A DNA stretch of 64,000 nucleotides from an uncultured Aquimarina sp. (GTDB lineage Bacteria; Bacteroidota; Bacteroidia; Flavobacteriales; Flavobacteriaceae), in assembly GCA_947498705.1 (NCBI GenBank), contig CANMLW010000001.1, positions 744,001 to 808,000 of the forward strand, written 5' to 3'. Numbering within the stretch: position 1 is the first letter of the stretch; each line of letters starts with the position of its first letter. Below the pieces are notes generated by a model that ran no database searches, was not told the DNA's origin, and saw only the letters and a program-made list of their open reading frames with translations. The position numbers were made by a program, and so were the translations under genes. Positions 43,847-52,220 of this stretch are shown piece after piece.

Positions 43847-45044
43847 AAAAGAAATAGTTTATAAATCAACTAAAATTGAAATTGGAGTATTCAATAATTC
43901 TTCAGAATATATCGTAACACAAAAAGAATTAGGTAATAGAATTGTTATAAATGCCAAAACACTAGAAATACTCAATTTAATAGATGGTAAAACTTCTTTA
44001 GAGGGAGTCGTTTTAAAATATAATAAACAAAACCCCCTAGCTAAATTAGATGTAAAAACTGCCTACTTCATACTTTATGAAAAACTTTCAAAAGTAGGTA
44101 TTATTGAAAATAAAAATATTACATATAACAAGAAAAAAGTAGCCTCATATTTGGCTTTAAGTTTTACATTAGTAAACAAAAAAGCGCTTGGCTTTTTTAT
44201 AAAAATACTATCACCTATATTTATATTTAAACATTTCTATAAAATTTTATTTACTTCTCTAATCATTGTTTTATATACTGTAATCATAAACTATGATTTA
44301 TTATCTAACAATATACTCACAACAACTGCAACAAATTGGGTTTTCTACCTAATAATAAGTGGTTTAACTCTTTTTTTACATGAATTTGGGCACGCAACTG
44401 CTTGTAAAAAATTAGGTGCAGAACCAGAAAATATTGGTTTTGGGTTTTACATGCTATCTCCTGTAATGTTTGCAGATGTTTCAGATGCATGGAAACTAAA
44501 AAAAAAGGAAAGAATCTATATTAATTTTGCAGGCTTGTATATGGAAGCTCTTATTGCACTAATACTAGCAATTGTATATATTTTTACTAAAGAGATTTCT
44601 TTACTTATTTTATGTTCTATGACACTACTTAGTTTTGTAGTAAATTTAAACCCATTACTAAGATATGATGGTTATTGGGTTTTGTCGGATATTACAAATA
44701 CGCCAAATTTGAGAAAAGTTTCACTACAAAAATTTGATTTATTTGTAAAATATTTATTGGGTAAAACCAAGTTTTATTTTTCCTCAAAAAATATATTTTT
44801 GATAATTTATGCTTTTATAAGTTATACATATATATTGTTTTTTCTAGGATATATTCTTTTAAATGATCCTAATTCGATTTTATCTTTTCCGATTGATTTA
44901 TATCATTTTTTTAAAGAATTTATAATCAGTAAGGAAAATTTTAATTTTTCGAATATCTCTAGATTTATCTTACCTTTTCTATTCTATTTTATTACAATTA
45001 AATTTATTATTAAATTAATAAGAAAAAAATTGATTCGACAGTAA
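43830..45044 (+). CDS. PqqD-like domain / M50-type membrane metallopeptidase
   Basis: 404 residues. Residues about 8-95 look like a PqqD-type RiPP recognition element: EYIVTQKELGNRIVINAKTL, EILNLIDGKTSLEGVV, AYFILYEKLSKVGII. Then several membrane helices; the zinc site HEFGH (184-188) lies in a membrane segment, and NPLLRYDGYW (274-283) supplies the third ligand Asp280 and the site-2-protease-like loop. Related fused proteins (peptide zinc metalloprotease, YydH-like) process or export modified peptides in RiPP clusters. The start overlaps the prenyl-synthase fusion by 17 nt, so the two are translationally coupled. Role: binds the leader and cleaves or exports the peptide, by inference. Confidence 0.85.
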   Translation: MKEEYKKEIVYKSTKIEIGVFNNSSEYIVTQKELGNRIVINAKTLEILNLIDGKTSLEGVVLKYNKQNPLAKLDVKTAYFILYEKLSKVGIIENKNITYNKKKVASYLALSFTLVNKKALGFFIKILSPIFIFKHFYKILFTSLIIVLYTVIINYDLLSNNILTTTATNWVFYLIISGLTLFLHEFGHATACKKLGAEPENIGFGFYMLSPVMFADVSDAWKLKKKERIYINFAGLYMEALIALILAIVYIFTKEISLLILCSMTLLSFVVNLNPLLRYDGYWVLSDITNTPNLRKVSLQKFDLFVKYLLGKTKFYFSSKNIFLIIYAFISYTYILFFLGYILLNDPNSILSFPIDLYHFFKEFIISKENFNFSNISRFILPFLFYFITIKFIIKLIRKKLIRQ

Positions 45045-45149
45045 TAAGCAATATATTCACTTCTTATTCACTATATAATTAGTATTCGAAAACTTTCTAT
45101 ATAATTTCTTTCTTGGCATTTTAGTAAAAGAAATACGTCAAAAGTAGTA

Positions 45150-45992
45150 CTAATTTTTAGTATTAAATTTTGATCCTTTCGGGGGTCTATAGTTAGAAAA
45201 TGGTAATTTTAATAAAGTAACAATCTTTGTATTTGTATCAATTTCAGGATAGGTATCTATCCCATATTTGAGGTCTTTACATTGCATTTTTGAAAAAGTT
45301 CCAAAAATTCGATCCCATATAGAAAATATATTACCATAATTAGTATCGGTATAAGGTAACGTATGATGATGATGCACCTTATGCATATTGGGTGAAACGA
45401 TCACCCAACTAATCAAACGATCTATAGGTTTGGGCAAAGAAATATTTGCATGATTAAACTGAGATAAAATAACAGACAGGGATTGATACAACATAATAAT
45501 ACCTACAGGAGCTCCTGCTATAAAAACAGCTAACGTTGTAAACAAAAACCTGATCACACTCTCTCCTGGATGATGTCTATTTGCTGTAGTAGTATCTATA
45601 TAAGTATCTGTATGATGAATTAAATGAAACATCCATAAAGGTTTTATAATATGTTGTAAATAATGCGCAAGCCATGCTCCTATCAAATCCAAAATAGCAA
45701 CTCCCAATACTATCGTAGCCCATAATGGCAATGAAAACCATTGCAATACTCCAAAGTTATTAGTGATCGTCCAATCACTAGTTTTTAATAATATAAATGC
45801 AAGAAAAAAGTTAACAATAATGGTAGTTAGTGTAAAAAAAATATTAGGCCATGCATGTTTAAACTTTTGATACTTAAACTTGAATAAAGGAGCTGCATAT
45901 TCGATAAGCCAAAAAAAAGCAATGCCTCCTACCAACAATATACTCCTATGAGAAGAAGGAATCGTCTCAAAATACTGTAACAAATTTTCCAT
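45150..45992 (-). CDS. sterol desaturase / fatty acid hydroxylase family protein
   Basis: 280 residues with about five membrane helices. The three histidine boxes of the di-iron membrane hydroxylase family are present: HYLQH, HLIHHTD, and HKVHHHH, with NRHHPGES between them. This family hydroxylates fatty acids, sterols, carotenoids or alkylglycerols. Substrate unknown. It is convergent with the peptidase (105 nt gap) and so probably separate from the peptide cassette, though an oxidation role on the same lipid product cannot be excluded. Confidence 0.88.
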   Translation of the reverse strand: MENLLQYFETIPSSHRSILLVGGIAFFWLIEYAAPLFKFKYQKFKHAWPNIFFTLTTIIVNFFLAFILLKTSDWTITNNFGVLQWFSLPLWATIVLGVAILDLIGAWLAHYLQHIIKPLWMFHLIHHTDTYIDTTTANRHHPGESVIRFLFTTLAVFIAGAPVGIIMLYQSLSVILSQFNHANISLPKPIDRLISWVIVSPNMHKVHHHHTLPYTDTNYGNIFSIWDRIFGTFSKMQCKDLKYGIDTYPEIDTNTKIVTLLKLPFSNYRPPKGSKFNTKN

Positions 45993-46077
45993 ACACTAAA
46001 ATATCTTATTTAAAACTATTATACAAAAGGTTTCCTGCACACCTCTCCTACTTCATAAATAATTAACATTATTTTAC

Positions 46078-46134
46078 GCAACCAAAAAGTTGCTTAAATT
46101 AAAAATGTATTTATATTTGCAACCATATAGTTGC
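46078..46134 (+). promoter_or_regulatory. promoter with two ArsR-type operators
   Basis: Two inverted repeats, GCAACCAAAAAGTTGC (46078-46093) and GCAACCATATAGTTGC (46119-46134), share GCAACC...GTTGC arms and are 41 bp apart. The -33 TTG (46090-46092) lies in the first and, 19 nt on, the -7 box TATATTTG (46112-46119) abuts the second, which also covers the predicted transcript start. Two sites so placed would block transcription. The ArsR protein of the operon is the natural candidate. Confidence 0.8.
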
Positions 46135-46190
46135 GCATTAAAACTTCTATATGATATTTACTAAATTGTAACCTTTAAATATTCTTTAAA

Positions 46191-46619
46191 ATGAAAGACG
46201 TAATTAAGAAAGAACATTCATTCAATCATTCAATCGATACAGTATGGAATGCTATTACCAAACAAGAAGAGATTTCTACCTGGTTTATTCAAGCAGATTT
46301 CAAAGCTGAGCCTGGTTATAAATACACTTTTACGGCATCAGAAGAGCAAAATTGTACACAAATAACGGGTGAAGTAAAACAAGCTACACCCTATACGCTA
46401 ATTTATACCTGGATTGTTGGTGACACTAAAGTAGAAACCACTGTTAAATGGGAATTAGAAAAAACAGCATCAGGTACCAAATTGAGCCTGGAGCATTCTG
46501 GAATATCAAACTACGAGGGTGAAACCGCTGTTAAAATGTTCAATCACTTTAACGGTGGATGGGACAACTGTGTTTCTGAACTATCGGCATATTTAAAACA
46601 ACCTATTCATGCAAGATAA
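46191..46619 (+). CDS. SRPBCC (AHSA1-type) domain protein
   Basis: 142 residues. START-like fold motifs: FNHSIDTVWNAITKQEEIST, WFIQADFKAEPGYKYTFTAS, TPYTLIYTWIVGD, and SGISNYEGETAVKMFNHFNG with GWDNCVSEL. It belongs to the AHSA1/polyketide-cyclase-like group, small ligand-binding proteins. The next gene begins inside its last codons (11-nt overlap). This AHSA1-ArsR order is common in bacteria and the regulator probably responds to the same, unknown ligand. Confidence 0.85.
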   Translation: MKDVIKKEHSFNHSIDTVWNAITKQEEISTWFIQADFKAEPGYKYTFTASEEQNCTQITGEVKQATPYTLIYTWIVGDTKVETTVKWELEKTASGTKLSLEHSGISNYEGETAVKMFNHFNGGWDNCVSELSAYLKQPIHAR

Positions 46620-46938
46620 GATCACCAAAATATTAAAAGCAATAGCCGACCCTACCCGACGTGAAATATTTCATGCATTGGTAGTGGCGGCTACTGCATT
46701 ACCAATTACTCAAATATCGGGGCAGTTTGATATGAGTAGACAAGGCGTTACCAAACATTTAAAAACACTCGAAGATGCCGGTTTGGTATCTATTGATACG
46801 AAAGGTAGGGAACGTTTTTGCTATGCAAATGCCACCCCCTTAAAAGAGATCAAAAATTGGATTAAGTTTTATGAAAAATTCTGGGACGATGCATTGAGTA
46901 ATTTAGGTGATTATTTAGAGGGTAAAACAGAAAAATAA
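46609..46938 (+). CDS. ArsR-family winged-helix repressor
   Basis: 109 residues. Winged helix: ILKAIADPTRREIFHALVVA, then PITQISGQFDMSRQGVTKHL with recognition helix SRQGVTKHLKTL, wing GRERFCYANA, and C-terminal helix KEIKNWIKFYEKFWDDALSN. No metal-binding Cys pair of the ArsR CxC type is present, as in the SRPBCC-associated group. It should bind the two operators at 46078-46134 and repress its own operon. Confidence 0.88.
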   Translation: MQDKITKILKAIADPTRREIFHALVVAATALPITQISGQFDMSRQGVTKHLKTLEDAGLVSIDTKGRERFCYANATPLKEIKNWIKFYEKFWDDALSNLGDYLEGKTEK

Positions 46939-47053
46939 CCTCCCACATATTCATTATAATTTTGATATAAATAGGAAAGCGTAATAAATCATAACAATTT
47001 GTTTTTCAAAAGGTTTCCATTTGCATTGTAATCACAATTAATTATAAGTACTT

Positions 47054-47302
47054 ATGGAAACAAAAATTAAATTACCCATTTGGTTTTGGGTAGTAGGAAT
47101 TCTTGCACTGGTTTGGAACCTCATAGGAGTTAATGCATACATTGCACAAGCTTATATTACACCAGACGCTTTGGCTGCCTTAACAGAAGGGGAACAAAGT
47201 TATTATACCAATTCTCCTTCCTGGGTGACGGCTTCTTTTGCCATCGCGGTATTGGCGGGTGGATTTCTTAAAAACATAAATAACATTCTTATCAATTTAT
47301 AA
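47054..47302 (+). CDS. short membrane protein, possibly truncated (sugar-transporter-like)
   Basis: 82 residues: METKIKLPIWFWVVGILALV, WNLIGVNAYIAQAYITPDAL, then SYYTNSPSWVTASFAIAVLA with a second helix and an abrupt end GGFLKNINNILINL. The first two helices match Bacteroidetes small membrane proteins annotated as sugar transporters, which normally run to about 145 residues with two more helices. Here the frame ends after the second helix, and no remnant of the missing half was found, so it is probably a truncated derivative. 115 nt after the ArsR gene; may be part of the same operon. Confidence 0.5.
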   Translation: METKIKLPIWFWVVGILALVWNLIGVNAYIAQAYITPDALAALTEGEQSYYTNSPSWVTASFAIAVLAGGFLKNINNILINL

Positions 47303-47499
47303 GTAAATCTGAGTCATTTTTGATACTTCAGGCTTTTATCACCATAATAATAAAAACCTAAATACCAAACCTTTAACCAACTATCTATCATAGATTTAAG
47401 AAACTTTAACTTCTACTTTAACAGCGTCTTAAACACTAATTATGTACGATTCTTTGTTTTCTATTTGTGCGCACACTTAACTTATAATCAAAACACACA

Positions 47500-48666
47500 A
47501 TGAAAACTAAAAACAGATTGAACCAATTTAAAATTGGTATGCTTGCTATTGCCCTATCTTTTGCTTCTTGTACGAAGAATGATAATTTTGAAGAAGTACC
47601 GGATACAGAAGATCAACAAAATGAATTTATCGAAAAGTACTTTTTAGGCAACAAAGTTATGGTCAAAAAAGAAGAAGACGGTACGTTTAAATCTGGAGAT
47701 ATTCACTACATGCCAGAGCAATTAACTGATATTCCTGTAGAAATTGAAGAAAACCCAGAACCAGATGCCGCTGTAAGCTCTAAATTAGGACTATGGGGCA
47801 GTGTTAATAAATGGCCCAATAATACTATTGTTTACGTGATTAATGGACTAAGCCAAAGTGTTCGTAACGAACTTCAAAAATCTATGGATGAGTGGACAAA
47901 CAAAACCAATGTTCGTTTTAAAGAAAGAACCAATGAAAATTATTATGTTACGATAAGTAGTAATGGTAATAATTGTAATTGTGGATCTGCAACTTTAGGA
48001 GTAAATGGATCCAGAGGTTTTATTAGATTAGGAACGAGAACCACAGCGGTCGTAATCATACATGAAATAGGTCATACTCTTGGTTATATACATGAACAAA
48101 ACAGATCTGATAGAGATAATCATGTTAGAATAAACTGGGAAAATATCTCTGCTGGAGCAGAAAGTCAGTTTCAAAAAAGTAACTCTTCTACGCTTGTAAC
48201 TAGAGATTTTGATGTAAGGTCGACCATGATGTATGGTAGTTATACATTTAGTAAAAATGGACAGCCTACTATTGTACAAAATGATGGTAGTCTTATACCA
48301 AGAAGGCAAGCTGCATTATCTGCACTTGATATTGAAGGGACTAATAAAGTCTATCCCGGAAGTACTGATCCAGATCCGGATCCGACCAATCCTTGTACTG
48401 GTATAGACGAATGGCAAAGTGGTGTTCGTTATTCTGTAGGTGACAAAGTTACGTATAGAGGTTACTTATATGAAAGAGATTTTACCAGATGGAATCGAAT
48501 TGCAAAATGTGAGGTCACTACTAATCCAGCCGATATCTGCGATGGTGTTAGTGATTACAAAAGCGGAACAAGGTATTCTTCTGGTGACAAAGTAGTATAC
48601 AATGGTTTTTTATATACGCTAAATGAAAATAACCAATGGATCAATAGTGGTAGATGTGGTTCATAA
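47500..48666 (+). CDS. astacin-type (M12A) metalloprotease with CBM5/12-like tail
   Basis: 388 residues. Lipoprotein signal MKTKNRLNQFKIGMLAIALS with FASC (lipidation Cys24). Propeptide-like region to about 95, then catalytic domain: WPNNTIVYVINGLSQSVRNE, zinc motif HEIGHTLGYIHEQNRSDRD, and Met-turn STMMYGSYTFS. The zinc motif HExxHxxGxxHE is that of astacins. After a Pro/Asp linker (TDPDPDPTNP) there are two short modules W-x-x-G-x-x-Y-x-x-GD-x-V-x-Y-x-G-x-x-Y of the CBM5/12 chitin-binding kind. Probably acts at the cell surface or is secreted on polymeric substrate. Ends before a long palindromic terminator. Confidence 0.88.
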   Translation: MKTKNRLNQFKIGMLAIALSFASCTKNDNFEEVPDTEDQQNEFIEKYFLGNKVMVKKEEDGTFKSGDIHYMPEQLTDIPVEIEENPEPDAAVSSKLGLWGSVNKWPNNTIVYVINGLSQSVRNELQKSMDEWTNKTNVRFKERTNENYYVTISSNGNNCNCGSATLGVNGSRGFIRLGTRTTAVVIIHEIGHTLGYIHEQNRSDRDNHVRINWENISAGAESQFQKSNSSTLVTRDFDVRSTMMYGSYTFSKNGQPTIVQNDGSLIPRRQAALSALDIEGTNKVYPGSTDPDPDPTNPCTGIDEWQSGVRYSVGDKVTYRGYLYERDFTRWNRIAKCEVTTNPADICDGVSDYKSGTRYSSGDKVVYNGFLYTLNENNQWINSGRCGS

Positions 48667-48691
48667 CCTTTTCTAACCAAATAATTATAAT

Positions 48692-48723
48692 AAATGGAGG
48701 TATGTGCGCACATACCTCCATTT
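48692..48723 (+). terminator. 32-bp perfect palindrome after the astacin gene
   Basis: AAATGGAGGTATGTGC (48692-48707) is the exact reverse complement of the next 16 bases (GCACATACCTCCATTT, 48708-48723). As RNA it would fold into a long stem with a GCGC-type tip; few Ts follow, so termination strength is uncertain. GTGCGCAC also occurs upstream of the gene near 47466. Confidence 0.65.
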
Positions 48724-48771
48724 CCATGTATAGGTGCATCTTAATCCTATTAAAAGGCATCTTAAGAAATC

Positions 48772-49416
48772 TTAATCTTCTCTTATTATAACTAAATTAG
48801 CCGTATCTCCTGTTGTAAGATTCCATTGATTACGGGTAATAACGTTTCCTTTGTCATCAATCACAATAAACTCTGCGGTATTAGGACGAGCATCACCTTC
48901 ATTTAATGCTTCTATATACAAAGTATTAACTCCTTTGATAAGATCAATAACGATTCTTTTGTAATTTCCTTGAAGATAAGCTTTTCCTACCACCAAATCT
49001 TTATCTAAAGATATTCTAACTATATCTCCATCTACCTCACCATGATCTCTATACATTAACTCAATAAACTTTGTATTACTCTTAAACCTACCTAAAAAAG
49101 CATCCTTTTTTATACCCTTCTCTTTTAAAAACCATTTAGGTGTAATTTCGGTTTTTGGTTGAAAATAATCATTTTTATTTCCAGACATGTCCCAAGACTT
49201 ATTTCGACGACTATATGATTCCAAATTTTCAGGTAAACTATATAATGAAGAGTTTGTCGTTAACTTTTCATCAGAGATTTTATAATTGGTACTGCTTTTC
49301 TCTTCTTCTTCAGCATCAATACGCAATGATGTAGAACTCTCTATCTGGGCATACGTATTCATGCAGCTACAAACCACAAAAAAGAACAAAATTCTCACAT
49401 AAGGTAAATTCTTCAT
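48772..49416 (-). CDS. secreted hypothetical protein (flavobacterial, DUF-like)
   Basis: 214 residues. Signal MKNLPYVRILFFFVVCSCMN with TYA-Q cleavage. Acidic N-terminal part, then a compact beta domain: RDHGEVDGDIVRISLDKDLV, KRIVIDLIKGVNTLYIEALN, and EGDARPNTAEFIVIDDKGNV. The GVNTLYIEALNEG and PNTA motifs recur in Bacteroidetes secreted proteins of unknown function. It follows the palindromic terminator of the convergent astacin gene. Single gene; role unknown. Confidence 0.7.
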   Translation of the reverse strand: MKNLPYVRILFFFVVCSCMNTYAQIESSTSLRIDAEEEEKSSTNYKISDEKLTTNSSLYSLPENLESYSRRNKSWDMSGNKNDYFQPKTEITPKWFLKEKGIKKDAFLGRFKSNTKFIELMYRDHGEVDGDIVRISLDKDLVVGKAYLQGNYKRIVIDLIKGVNTLYIEALNEGDARPNTAEFIVIDDKGNVITRNQWNLTTGDTANLVIIRED

Positions 49417-49642
49417 TTCTGATGAAAAATTGAATGTATTTAATAGTATCTTTAAAATAAGATCTAAATTAAAAAATAAACCTTCATAATATAATAGACG
49501 CTACAAATTACTTATAATTACAGTAAAAATATTAACAATACTATAACACGCAAAAAGGCTATTTAACATTTTTCTACAAAAAACATACCAACAAAGTTGT
49601 AGGATTACTGTTATATTCATTATTTTGTTGTTAAAAACGGTT

Positions 49643-50902
49643 ATGATGTATTATATACTGGGAGGAGCACTTCTGATTTTGTCGGTAATGTTATCTCTAT
49701 TATATATAAGCAATAAAAGAAAGCTTAGAGAAAAAGAAATTGCTCTAAAGTCATTAAACAAAAAAACAGAAGAACAATTAGAATTACAACAAGAGCTTAT
49801 CTCTATATTAAGCCAGGAGTTAAGAATTCCTATGTATGGTATCATGGGGTTAACTAATATTCTGTCTGAAGAACACCCTAATTTAAAAGATGACAAGAAC
49901 TTAAAGTCTCTTAAATTTTCTGGCAACTATTTACTGACACTTATCAATAATGTTTTGCATGTAAACTTTTTAGACTCTAAAGAAGTTACGGTACAAAATG
50001 TTTTATTTGACCCCAGAGAATTAACCAGAAATATTATCAATTCTTTTAATTATGCTACAGAAAATAATAACACGCAATTAAGCTTTGATTTTGATGATGA
50101 AATAGATTCTATGTTGTATGGTGATCCAGCGGTATTATCACAAATATTAATGAACTTATTGAGCAATGCTTTACGATTTACCAAAAATGGAAGTGTCAAC
50201 TTTTCTGTAAATTTGATTAAGAAAAAGAAAGGAGTATCAAAGGTATCTTTTAAGGTAAATCATGATGGACATGAAGTTTCTTTAGAAGAACAAAACTCTA
50301 TTTATCAAGAATTTATAAATACAAGGAGTACGAATAAGTCACATTTAGGCATTGGGATTAATTCTAAAATAAGCCACAGACTGGCCAAAATCTTAAATGG
50401 TGAACTTATCATACAGGACAATTCACAAAAAGGTTCAGAATATGCTTTGGTTGTTAATTTTAATGAACCCGAAGTAAAAGAAAACAATGACAATCAGAGT
50501 CTAAAAGGTTTTGAAGCATTTGGAAAAAAGATAAGTGTACTAATTGTTGATGACAATAAACTAAACCTCTTGGTTGCCGACAAAATGTTATCCAAAGAAA
50601 ACTATAATTGTACGACTATAGATAACGGTTTTGATGCTATAGACTTGGTTAAAGAAAATGACTATGATATCATTTTTATGGATATTAATATGCCTAAATT
50701 AAATGGTATTGGAACCACAAAAAGAATACGAAAATTTAATACAGAAGTGCCTATCATAGCATTAACAGCAGTAGATGTAACTCAGTTAAACCGACAAATT
50801 GTACAAGCAGGATTAAATGATTATATACTTAAACCATATAACAAAAATTTACTGCTAGAAATAATTGATAAACATTTAAGCAGTAGTTCTGTAGAGCAAT
50901 AA
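49643..50902 (+). CDS. histidine-kinase-like protein with intact receiver but no phospho-acceptor His
   Basis: 419 residues from ATG 49643. An in-frame TTG at 49625 lies in a TATTTTG promoter-like run and is rejected. One membrane helix (YYILGGALLILSVMLSLLYI), then coiled coil, then an H-box ILSQELRIPMYGI in which the acceptor His is Gln (codon CAG at 49814-49816). The N-box LMNLLSNALRFTKNG is fair, but G1 reads NHDGHEVS instead of DxGxG. The REC domain (ISVLIVDDNKLNLLVADKML ... IIFMDINMPKL ... IALTA ... LKPYN) keeps the phospho-acceptor Asp and the Thr and Lys switch residues. Family: hybrid kinase; here the kinase half looks catalytically dead. It probably receives phosphate from another kinase. 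Confidence 0.85.
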   Translation: MMYYILGGALLILSVMLSLLYISNKRKLREKEIALKSLNKKTEEQLELQQELISILSQELRIPMYGIMGLTNILSEEHPNLKDDKNLKSLKFSGNYLLTLINNVLHVNFLDSKEVTVQNVLFDPRELTRNIINSFNYATENNNTQLSFDFDDEIDSMLYGDPAVLSQILMNLLSNALRFTKNGSVNFSVNLIKKKKGVSKVSFKVNHDGHEVSLEEQNSIYQEFINTRSTNKSHLGIGINSKISHRLAKILNGELIIQDNSQKGSEYALVVNFNEPEVKENNDNQSLKGFEAFGKKISVLIVDDNKLNLLVADKMLSKENYNCTTIDNGFDAIDLVKENDYDIIFMDINMPKLNGIGTTKRIRKFNTEVPIIALTAVDVTQLNRQIVQAGLNDYILKPYNKNLLLEIIDKHLSSSSVEQ

Positions 50903-50906
50903 AGGT

Positions 50907-51875
50907 TTAATTTATTATAATTTGCTGACCAATTTTCAACACAGAATTGTGTTTAATAGCATTGGCTTTGCATATTTCAGAAATAACTAACCCATATTTA
51001 TTTGCAATCCTATATAAGGTATCTCCTTTTTTAACAGTGTATACCTTTTGCTGTTGCTCCTTAATCAAGGAAATATCTTCTAAAGTTTTATGTACTACAA
51101 TAGTACTTTTACGTGTAGATCTATGATATCTGGGCGTTGCCCATTTTTTGGTAACCATCACTACATCAGATCTAATTTCGACATCTTCATTAAACTCAAA
51201 TACATATTCTGGATTAATGCTTTTTCCCTGGTAACGAACCTCCAAATGTAAATGGCTACCTCTTGCATTACCACTTACTCCTCCTTTACCAATTACATTG
51301 CCCTTTTTGACCAGATCATTTTCTTTAACTAATATTTTAGACAAATGGGCATAAACTGTTTCCAAACCATTATAATGTCTTACAATTACAGTATTTCCAA
51401 AGCCACTATAATATCCTACATATCGCACCTTTCCGTCCAAAATTGTTTTAACAGTATCACCTACCTGTAAATCAATATCTATACCTCGATGTGGACGCCC
51501 TCTTCTCCAACCATAGCGTGATGTTACTACCATTTTACGAGTAATCGGTGAAGAAAAATTCTCATCTCTAAATTTTAACTCAAAAGGAAAAGAAACAGAA
51601 GTATCCCAATATGGATTAAAACGTACTGTATCCCATCTATCATTAAACACTTCTTGATTCGATTTATTAACAGCACTTTCATCGTTTTGGTTCGACAAAG
51701 TGATGTACTTTTTCTTAAAAACTGGCATAGAAAGAATCTTATCTCCAGCTACAATTTTTTTTAGATCTACAATTAATTTACTGCCCTCTTGTTCTTGTAA
51801 TTCTTGTGCCGATATCTTAAAAAGTGAAAAAAACACAACAAAACATGATATACTTCTTTTATAACTAAAAAACAT
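50907..51875 (-). CDS. M23 peptidoglycan endopeptidase with LysM
   Basis: 322 residues. Signal-like MFFSYKRSISCFVVFFSLFK with ISAQ cleavage. M23 (lysostaphin-type) domain: SRYGWRRGRPHRGIDIDLQV with first zinc ligands His and Asp, YGSGF-type loop GNTVIVRHYNGLETVYAHLS, and GSHLHLEVR with the HxH pair. C-terminal LysM: KVYTVKKGDTLYRIANKYGL. It cleaves peptidoglycan cross-bridges and binds the glycan through LysM. Convergent with the HK-like gene, only 4 nt between stops. Function in cell division or separation is inferred. Confidence 0.9.
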   Translation of the reverse strand: MFFSYKRSISCFVVFFSLFKISAQELQEQEGSKLIVDLKKIVAGDKILSMPVFKKKYITLSNQNDESAVNKSNQEVFNDRWDTVRFNPYWDTSVSFPFELKFRDENFSSPITRKMVVTSRYGWRRGRPHRGIDIDLQVGDTVKTILDGKVRYVGYYSGFGNTVIVRHYNGLETVYAHLSKILVKENDLVKKGNVIGKGGVSGNARGSHLHLEVRYQGKSINPEYVFEFNEDVEIRSDVVMVTKKWATPRYHRSTRKSTIVVHKTLEDISLIKEQQQKVYTVKKGDTLYRIANKYGLVISEICKANAIKHNSVLKIGQQIIIN

Positions 51876-52220
51876 TATTTCTTACCGTTTACTTTATAAA
51901 GTAGATTTAATCTTCATTAAATATTTCCCATCCCATATGAGATAATAACTATAAAAGTAATAGGTTATTACAAAAAAACAAGAGCCTATCCCTATGTTAT
52001 CATCAATAGCGCTTCTTCAATAAACATACAATGCTAACATACAGCATTTTACCTGTTTTTATAAATATAGGATTTCCATAAATTAATTACGTTAAAATTC
52101 TCACCAACCATCTCCTTAACTTTTCCTTAAGAAATTGATATGAAAACATTAATATGGAAAATAACAATAAAAAAACCAAGAGGTAGTTTTAAGGTAGAAC
52201 AAATAATTAATTAAACAACC
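51876..52220. other. 345-nt intergenic region
   Basis: Between the divergent M23 gene and the OmpA-family gene. No gene. A small inverted repeat AATGCT / AGCATT lies near 52029-52047. No clear TAnnTTTG promoter was found for the plus-strand gene. Confidence 0.35.

Noticed and set aside
41575..45044. Lanthipeptide or microviridin-type assignment for the peptide cassette
   Set aside because: No LanB, LanC, LanM, ATP-grasp or radical SAM gene is present and the peptide has no Cys; the only enzyme has isoprenyl-synthase and cyclase-like folds.
45150..45992. Sterol-desaturase-family gene as part of the peptide cassette
   Set aside because: It is convergent, 105 nt away, and is a common stand-alone gene in Bacteroidetes; a link cannot be shown.
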